The position numbers and the translations under genes are program-made. Below are positions 58,479 to 64,000 of a stretch of 64,000 nt of DNA, in pieces; within the stretch, counting starts at the first letter, position 1; every line of letters starts with the position of its first letter. This DNA comes from Actinomycetota bacterium. GTDB taxonomy: Bacteria > Actinomycetota > Actinomycetes > Mycobacteriales > Pseudonocardiaceae. The notes beneath the pieces are model-generated. The model had not been told where the DNA came from, made no database searches, and saw only the letters and a program-made list of their open reading frames with translations. The stretch is taken from the NCBI GenBank assembly GCA_021324675.1, contig JAJPIR010000082.1, positions 1 to 64,000 on the forward strand. Direction: 5' to 3'.

Positions 58479-58628
58479 TGTTCCTCCCTGTGGCCAGCCA
58501 CACCCCGCGATCATTGCGAAGTGGCGAGAATACCGCGGCCACATCGGGCCTGGGCGGATGTCCGGAAAAAGCCGGTAATAATCGCCCAGTCAGGACAATT
58601 GGCGTCAAGACTGCCTGACGAATCGCGG

Positions 58629-59006
58629 TCAGAATCCCATCGCTTGGGCCCGACGCTTCACCTCGCGACCCCGATCGGTTCGCAGTGCGCCAATCGGCGT
58701 GCCAGGCAACGAATCCTCGGCGGTAAACAGCCAGCGCAGGATTTCCTCGGCGCAGTAGCCGGCATCTCGCAGCAAGGTGATCGTCCCGGGCAGCCCCTTG
58801 ACCACGGCGTTACCGCTAAGAAACTCGGCTGGCACCACGGCGATGCCGTTGCGGCGTATACCGAGCAGCTGCCCATCGCGCAGCATTTGGTGAATTCGGG
58901 TTACCGGCAGACTGAGCCGTTGCGCCACGTCGGGCAGCGGCAACACCACCACCTCGGGGTCCAGCACATCCCGGGCGATAGGGAGATCGCTCACAGTGGC
59001 CACCAT
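58629..59006 (-). CDS. Rv2175c-like winged-helix DNA-binding protein
   Basis: A 125-residue protein: DVAQRLSLPVTRIHQMLRDGQLLGIRR is an MerR-like DNA-binding helix pair, then PAEFLSGNAVVKGLPGTI and GYCAEEILRWLFTAEDSLPG, the Rv2175c family signature. In M. tuberculosis Rv2175c is a substrate of the kinase PknL, whose homologue is encoded divergently 70 bases away. Phosphorylation is reported to weaken DNA binding. The ATG at 59006 was chosen by homology; its ribosome site is weak. Target genes are unknown. Confidence 0.88.
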   Translation of the reverse strand: MVATVSDLPIARDVLDPEVVVLPLPDVAQRLSLPVTRIHQMLRDGQLLGIRRNGIAVVPAEFLSGNAVVKGLPGTITLLRDAGYCAEEILRWLFTAEDSLPGTPIGALRTDRGREVKRRAQAMGF

Positions 59007-59074
59007 GCCATACCGGCGAGGCGCAACCGTTCCGCCGTTCGGGGCGCGCGAGGAATCCGTACCATCCTCGGACT

Positions 59075-61084
59075 GTGGAGTGGCCGGGGCCAGAGCATGA
59101 CGAAAGCCTGATCGGCACCCTGCTGGACGGGCGGTACTGGATTGGCCCGGTGCTGGCACGCGGTGGCATGTCCACCGTCTACCGCGGCACCGACACCCGA
59201 CTGGAACGTCCGGTCGCCATCAAGGTGATGGCCCCGCGGTTCGCTGCTGATCCGGTCTTCTTACAGCGGTTCGAGCGTGAGGCGCGGGCCGCTGCGCGGT
59301 TGCATCACCCGTGTGTCGTCGGGGTCCATGACCAGGGAATCGACTCCTCCCCCGCCGGTGACCACGTGTACCTGGTGATGGAGCTGGTGGACGGCGGGAC
59401 GCTACGGGACTTGCTGCGTCAGCACGGCCGCCTGCCGGTTGCGCTGGCACTGTCCGTAGCCGAGATGGTGCTGTCCGCGCTCGCCGCGGCGCACCAGGAG
59501 GGCTTAGTCCATCGGGATATCAAGCCGGAAAACGTCCTCATCGGTCCCGGTGGCGTGGTGAAGGTCGCCGACTTCGGGCTGGTCCGCGCCGCTGCGGAGG
59601 CCAGCAGCAGCACCGGAGACGTCATTCTCGGCACGGTTGCCTATCTCTCACCTGAGCAGGTCGCCACAGGCGCCGCTGACGCCCGGAGCGACGTCTACGC
59701 CACCGGCGTCCTACTGTTCGAGATGCTGACTGGGTCACCGCCCTACACCGGGGAAACCGCCCTCTCGGTGGCCTACCGCCACGTCAACGATGACGTGCCG
59801 GCGCCGAGCGTTGCCGGGGCGGTGCTGCCCACGGCGCTGGATGAGTTGATCGTGCGAGCCACCCGTCGAGATCCCGATACGCGCCCACCAGACGCAGCAG
59901 CCTTCTTGCGGCTGCTGCAGGCATTGCGCGCCGACTTGGGAATCGATCGAGTCGCAGTCCCGGTGCCGACCAGATCGGATGAGCTGTCCACTCCGATCGC
60001 TACCTCACCCGCGGTAGGACCGCGCGGAACGAGAGCTCTGACCAGGACCGATGCCGCTTCAAGTCAACCGATGACCCAGCCGGCCAGGCCGAGCTCCCCG
60101 GTGGTGACCGCGCTGGACGCCGGCCCGCGCAGGATGCATCCCGCCACCACCGATTCCTACCGGCGGGAGCGTGCGCGCAACCGGCGCGCCTTCCTCGCCT
60201 GGATGGTGATCGTGCTCATCCTGGCGAGCGCGGTCGGAGTTGGTGCATGGTGGCTGGGTAGCGGTCGGTGGACCGTGGTGCCCAACCTGACGGGTCTGCA
60301 CCGGGGGGCGGTATCTGCCGCGCTGGCCGCCGCCGATCTCCAAGCCCATCTCGTCGAGGATCACAACGACACCGTCCCTGGCGATCTGGTCGTGGGTAGT
60401 GACCCAGCGGCGGGGCAAAGAGCAGCGCGGGGCTCGGACATCACCGTGGTGATCTCCCTGGGCCATCCGATCGTGCCTGCCGTGGAGCCGGGCAGCACCG
60501 TCGACGGCGCGGAGCAGGCGGTCGAGCAGGCAGACCTGCAGCCGCGCACAGACACTGATGTCGATGAATTCAACGACACTGTTCCGGCTGGGGCCGTAAT
60601 CGGATTGCGGCCAGCGCCGGGAACCGTACTCACGGTCGGTGCGCCGGTCACGGTGGTGGTCAGCAAGGGGCCAGCTCCGATCACCGTGCCGAATGTGCGG
60701 GGGATGCGGCAAGCTGACGCGGTAGCAGCCCTGACCCGTGCCGGCCTGAACGTGCAGGTGCGGCGGCAATTCGACGACCAGACAGCGGGTGGACGCGCGA
60801 TCGGTACCGACCCCAAAGCCGGTACTGGCCTAGCCCGCGGAGCGAGTGTCACTCTCCTGATCAGCACCGCGTCAGTGGTGCCCGATGTGGTCGGGTTGTC
60901 GGTGGACCAGGCCCGCCAAGCGCTCGCGGACGCGGGCCTGAACAGCACGGTCAGCCGGCAATTCGGCGGGTTCGGGTTCCTCGGTGGATTAGGCGGTTTC
61001 GCCAACCGGGTGGTGTCCCAATCAATCGCGCCCGGCCAGGCCGTCCGCGAGGGCACCACCGTAAACCTCACGACCGCCCTCTAA
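59075..61084 (+). CDS. pknL: PknL-like transmembrane Ser/Thr kinase with four PASTA domains
   Basis: A 669-residue sensor kinase. The kinase domain has Lys50 in VAIKV, catalytic VHRDIKPEN with Asp148, VADFGLVRA and SPEQVATG. A linker and one helix (FLAWMVIVLILASAVGVGAWWL, around residue 375) lead to four PASTA repeats, which sense peptidoglycan fragments. The last repeat carries a Gly-Phe-rich insertion (GGFGFLGGLGGF). M. tuberculosis PknL lacks PASTA, whereas corynebacterial PknL keeps them. The start is GTG. It is divergent from its presumed substrate gene at 58629. Confidence 0.9.
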   Translation: MEWPGPEHDESLIGTLLDGRYWIGPVLARGGMSTVYRGTDTRLERPVAIKVMAPRFAADPVFLQRFEREARAAARLHHPCVVGVHDQGIDSSPAGDHVYLVMELVDGGTLRDLLRQHGRLPVALALSVAEMVLSALAAAHQEGLVHRDIKPENVLIGPGGVVKVADFGLVRAAAEASSSTGDVILGTVAYLSPEQVATGAADARSDVYATGVLLFEMLTGSPPYTGETALSVAYRHVNDDVPAPSVAGAVLPTALDELIVRATRRDPDTRPPDAAAFLRLLQALRADLGIDRVAVPVPTRSDELSTPIATSPAVGPRGTRALTRTDAASSQPMTQPARPSSPVVTALDAGPRRMHPATTDSYRRERARNRRAFLAWMVIVLILASAVGVGAWWLGSGRWTVVPNLTGLHRGAVSAALAAADLQAHLVEDHNDTVPGDLVVGSDPAAGQRAARGSDITVVISLGHPIVPAVEPGSTVDGAEQAVEQADLQPRTDTDVDEFNDTVPAGAVIGLRPAPGTVLTVGAPVTVVVSKGPAPITVPNVRGMRQADAVAALTRAGLNVQVRRQFDDQTAGGRAIGTDPKAGTGLARGASVTLLISTASVVPDVVGLSVDQARQALADAGLNSTVSRQFGGFGFLGGLGGFANRVVSQSIAPGQAVREGTTVNLTTAL

Positions 61085-61099
61085 CCGCCCCATTTCCCA

Positions 61100-61170
61100 C
61101 AGTCTGGATGCAGACTGCTGTTTTAGGAGCCCCAATAACCGCAGTCTGCATCCAGACTGCGGTTATTGGG
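61100..61170. terminator. Nested inverted repeats between convergent pknL and aroG
   Basis: CCCAATAACCGCAGTCTG (61131-61148) pairs perfectly with CAGACTGCGGTTATTGGG (61153-61170) across a CATC loop, an 18-bp stem. Upstream, CAGTCTG (61100-61106) and CAGACTG (61111-61117) form a 7-bp stem with a GATG loop. The first hairpin core is the reverse complement of the second, so a long alternative pairing (61100-61118 with 61141-61159) is possible. Placed between two stops, it probably terminates both transcripts. Confidence 0.75.
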
Positions 61171-61174
61171 AGGA

Positions 61175-62599
<1,425 letters not shown>

Positions 62600-62637
62600 T
62601 CAGTGGGCCTGCCCCGGCATCCGGTGGGGTGCCACGG

Positions 62638-63660
62638 TCAGCCGAAGAAGACCTCAGCCTCCGTATAGCGGCCTTGGGGAACCGTTTTGACCGACACGGT
62701 GGCCTCCGCGAGTTTCACCCGGATGATGTCGGTGCCGCGCAGCGCGACCATCACGCCGCTGTCACCCTCGTGGACCGCATCGATCGCATGCACGCCGAAT
62801 CGAGTCGCCAGCACGCGGTCATAGGCCGTGGGCGTACCGCCGCGCTGGATATGTCCGAGGACGACAGCGCGCGATTCAGCACCAGTACGATGCGCGATCT
62901 CGTCGGCCAACCAGTTACCGATGCCGCCGAGGCGCTTGTGGCCGAAGGCATCGACCTCCGCACCAGCGAGCCGCTCGGCGCCATCTTCCGGTACTGCACC
63001 CTCGGCAACCACGACAATCGCGGCGTCATCCCGCTCCAGGCAGCGCACGACCCACTGGCAGACCTTCTCGACGGAGAATGGCCGTTCCGGAATCAGGATC
63101 ACGTTGGCGCCGCCGGCCATCCCGGAGTGCAGCGCAATCCAGCCGGCGTTGCGTCCCATTACCTCCACCACCGCCGCGCGGTGGTGCGATTCAGCGGTGG
63201 TGCGCAACCGATCGATTGCCTCGGTGGCGATGTGCACCGCAGTGTCGAAGCCGAAGGTGTAATCGGTGGCACTCAAGTCGTTATCGATGGTCTTCGGTAC
63301 GCCCACGACGAAAACCCCGTCCTCGCTCAGCCGGCTGGCCACCCCGAGGGTGTCCTCACCACCGATCGCGATCAAGGCGTCGACGCCGTGCTCTGCGAGG
63401 GTGCGCTTGACCTGCTCAGCACCACCGTTTCGGTAAGGATTGGTGCGCGAGGTACGCAGGATGGTGCCGCCGAGCGGCAGGATGTGCTCCACGTCAGCCA
63501 AACCCAGCGGCTGGATCAATCCCTGCATTGGCCCGCGCCACCCGTCGCGGAAGCCGACGATCTCATGGCCGTAGACCTCGACGCCCTTGCGTGTGACCGC
63601 CCGGATAACCGCATTAAGACCGGGGCAGTCACCGCCTCCAGTCAACACGCCGATGCGCAT
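62638..63660 (-). CDS. pfkA: 6-phosphofructokinase, pyrophosphate-dependent type
   Basis: A 340-residue phosphofructokinase. TGGGDCPGLNAVIR is the nucleotide loop, VPKTIDND the catalytic site, and RAVVLGHIQRGG the fructose 6-phosphate site. Two positions decide the donor: Asp103 (Gly in ATP enzymes) in GGEDTL and Lys123 (Gly in E. coli) in VPKTID. Both are the residues of PPi-dependent enzymes such as that of Amycolatopsis methanolica, which has the same length. PPi would spare ATP and make the step reversible. Confidence 0.92.
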   Translation of the reverse strand: MRIGVLTGGGDCPGLNAVIRAVTRKGVEVYGHEIVGFRDGWRGPMQGLIQPLGLADVEHILPLGGTILRTSRTNPYRNGGAEQVKRTLAEHGVDALIAIGGEDTLGVASRLSEDGVFVVGVPKTIDNDLSATDYTFGFDTAVHIATEAIDRLRTTAESHHRAAVVEVMGRNAGWIALHSGMAGGANVILIPERPFSVEKVCQWVVRCLERDDAAIVVVAEGAVPEDGAERLAGAEVDAFGHKRLGGIGNWLADEIAHRTGAESRAVVLGHIQRGGTPTAYDRVLATRFGVHAIDAVHEGDSGVMVALRGTDIIRVKLAEATVSVKTVPQGRYTEAEVFFG

Positions 63661-63740
63661 ATCAGTTTGCCTTTCCCCTGCTGTCGCTGATTGACGGGCG
63701 AGAGCCTGGCACGAGCCGGATCAATGAGCAAAACGACAGG

Positions 63741-64000
63741 TCAACGGAGACGGCTCTGCTGCGCCATGCGGTGCTGTTCGATCACCCGCCAGCGTAGGAG
63801 GTTGTACCGGGCGTCCGCAGCAGCATTGTGAGCATCATCGGGTGGCGGAGGCAAGGGCGGCTTGCCGGCGTCCTCCCAGCGTTGCCGCAGGTCCCTGGTG
63901 AATCGAGGTAAGGCCTTCGGCAACGCTGGCATTGGACCCCACAACTGCGCGAGAGCGACATGGTCGTAGGCGGCGAACCACGCCCACAGTTCCACCCGTT
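63741..64000 (-). CDS. RNase AS (Rv2179c-like 3'-5' exoribonuclease), 5' end beyond the window
   Basis: The visible 86 codons form the C-terminal half of the DEDD exonuclease RNase AS: ELWAWFAAYDHVALAQLWGPMPALP and the HNAAADARYNLLRW segment with the conserved His and Asp of the catalytic DEDDh set. Rv2179c removes poly(A) tails from RNA. The remaining catalytic residues lie upstream, outside the window, so the gene is incomplete here. A codon giving Val/Met appears at 63995 but is unlikely to be the true start. Confidence 0.88.
   Translation of the reverse strand, partial: RVELWAWFAAYDHVALAQLWGPMPALPKALPRFTRDLRQRWEDAGKPPLPPPPDDAHNAAADARYNLLRWRVIEQHRMAQQSRLR

Overview
This window comes from a high-GC actinobacterium, most likely a member of the Pseudonocardiales (the Amycolatopsis/Saccharopolyspora side of the mycolic-acid actinobacteria). 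Gene order at 38.6-49.9 kb follows the Mycobacterium tuberculosis Rv1822-Rv1843 neighbourhood: guaB1, two CBS/CNNM membrane proteins, gcvP, MerR regulator, bifunctional nuclease, ftsR, garA, gcvH, pgsA. The right edge follows Rv2175c-pknL-aroG-Rv2179c. A UDP-galactopyranose mutase points to a galactofuranose-containing wall, a mycothiol-type enzyme family is present, and the phosphofructokinase has the residues of the PPi-dependent Amycolatopsis type. No rRNA, tRNA, CRISPR array, integrase or insertion sequence was found.

Layout. 0-3.3 kb: a cut-off sortase-like protein, a thioredoxin with a CRLC active site, an FMN/F420 split-barrel protein and about 1.2 kb of apparently non-coding DNA carrying DnaA-box-like motifs. 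3.3-9.0 kb: a tightly coupled dppABCD peptide importer. 9.0-12.8 kb: a thiolase, a zinc alcohol dehydrogenase and a nine-unit TPR protein. 12.9-15.1 kb: three minus-strand genes, two of which are double YbjQ-fold proteins. 15.2-20.7 kb: a four-gene operon (fucose/arabinose-type isomerase, FGGY kinase, sugar porter, GH172-type hydrolase) that reads as a complete route from a furanoside to a pentulose phosphate, possibly D-arabinan to D-ribulose 5-phosphate.

21.1-34.1 kb is the most striking part, a glycan-assembly locus. Two GT2 genes diverge from a UDP-glucuronate-decarboxylase-like gene, followed by nine co-directional genes, most joined by 4-base stop/start overlaps. These are a carbamoyltransferase, a GT2-GmhB fusion, a GT9, two GT4-type transferases, GmhA, HldE, an SDR and a second GT9. 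Together they encode every step from sedoheptulose 7-phosphate to ADP-D-glycero-D-manno-heptose plus heptosyltransferase-like enzymes. That is Gram-negative LPS-core chemistry in a Gram-positive background, and the final glycan is unknown.

34.5-37.6 kb holds a beta-phosphoglucomutase/GH65 phosphorylase pair, followed by a PfkB kinase. 38.6-49.9 kb holds purine salvage (guaB1), the glycine cleavage genes and their regulatory neighbours; GarA links 2-oxoglutarate metabolism to Ser/Thr kinases. 49.9-64 kb holds glf, a mycothiol-type enzyme, a methyltransferase, two receptor-type Ser/Thr kinases (one probably read from a non-standard start codon, one with four PASTA domains), a Ski2-like helicase, a redox protein, a nitroreductase, a Rv2175c-like DNA-binding protein, aroG, PPi-type pfk and a truncated RNase AS gene. 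An elaborate nested inverted repeat separates the convergent pknL and aroG genes.
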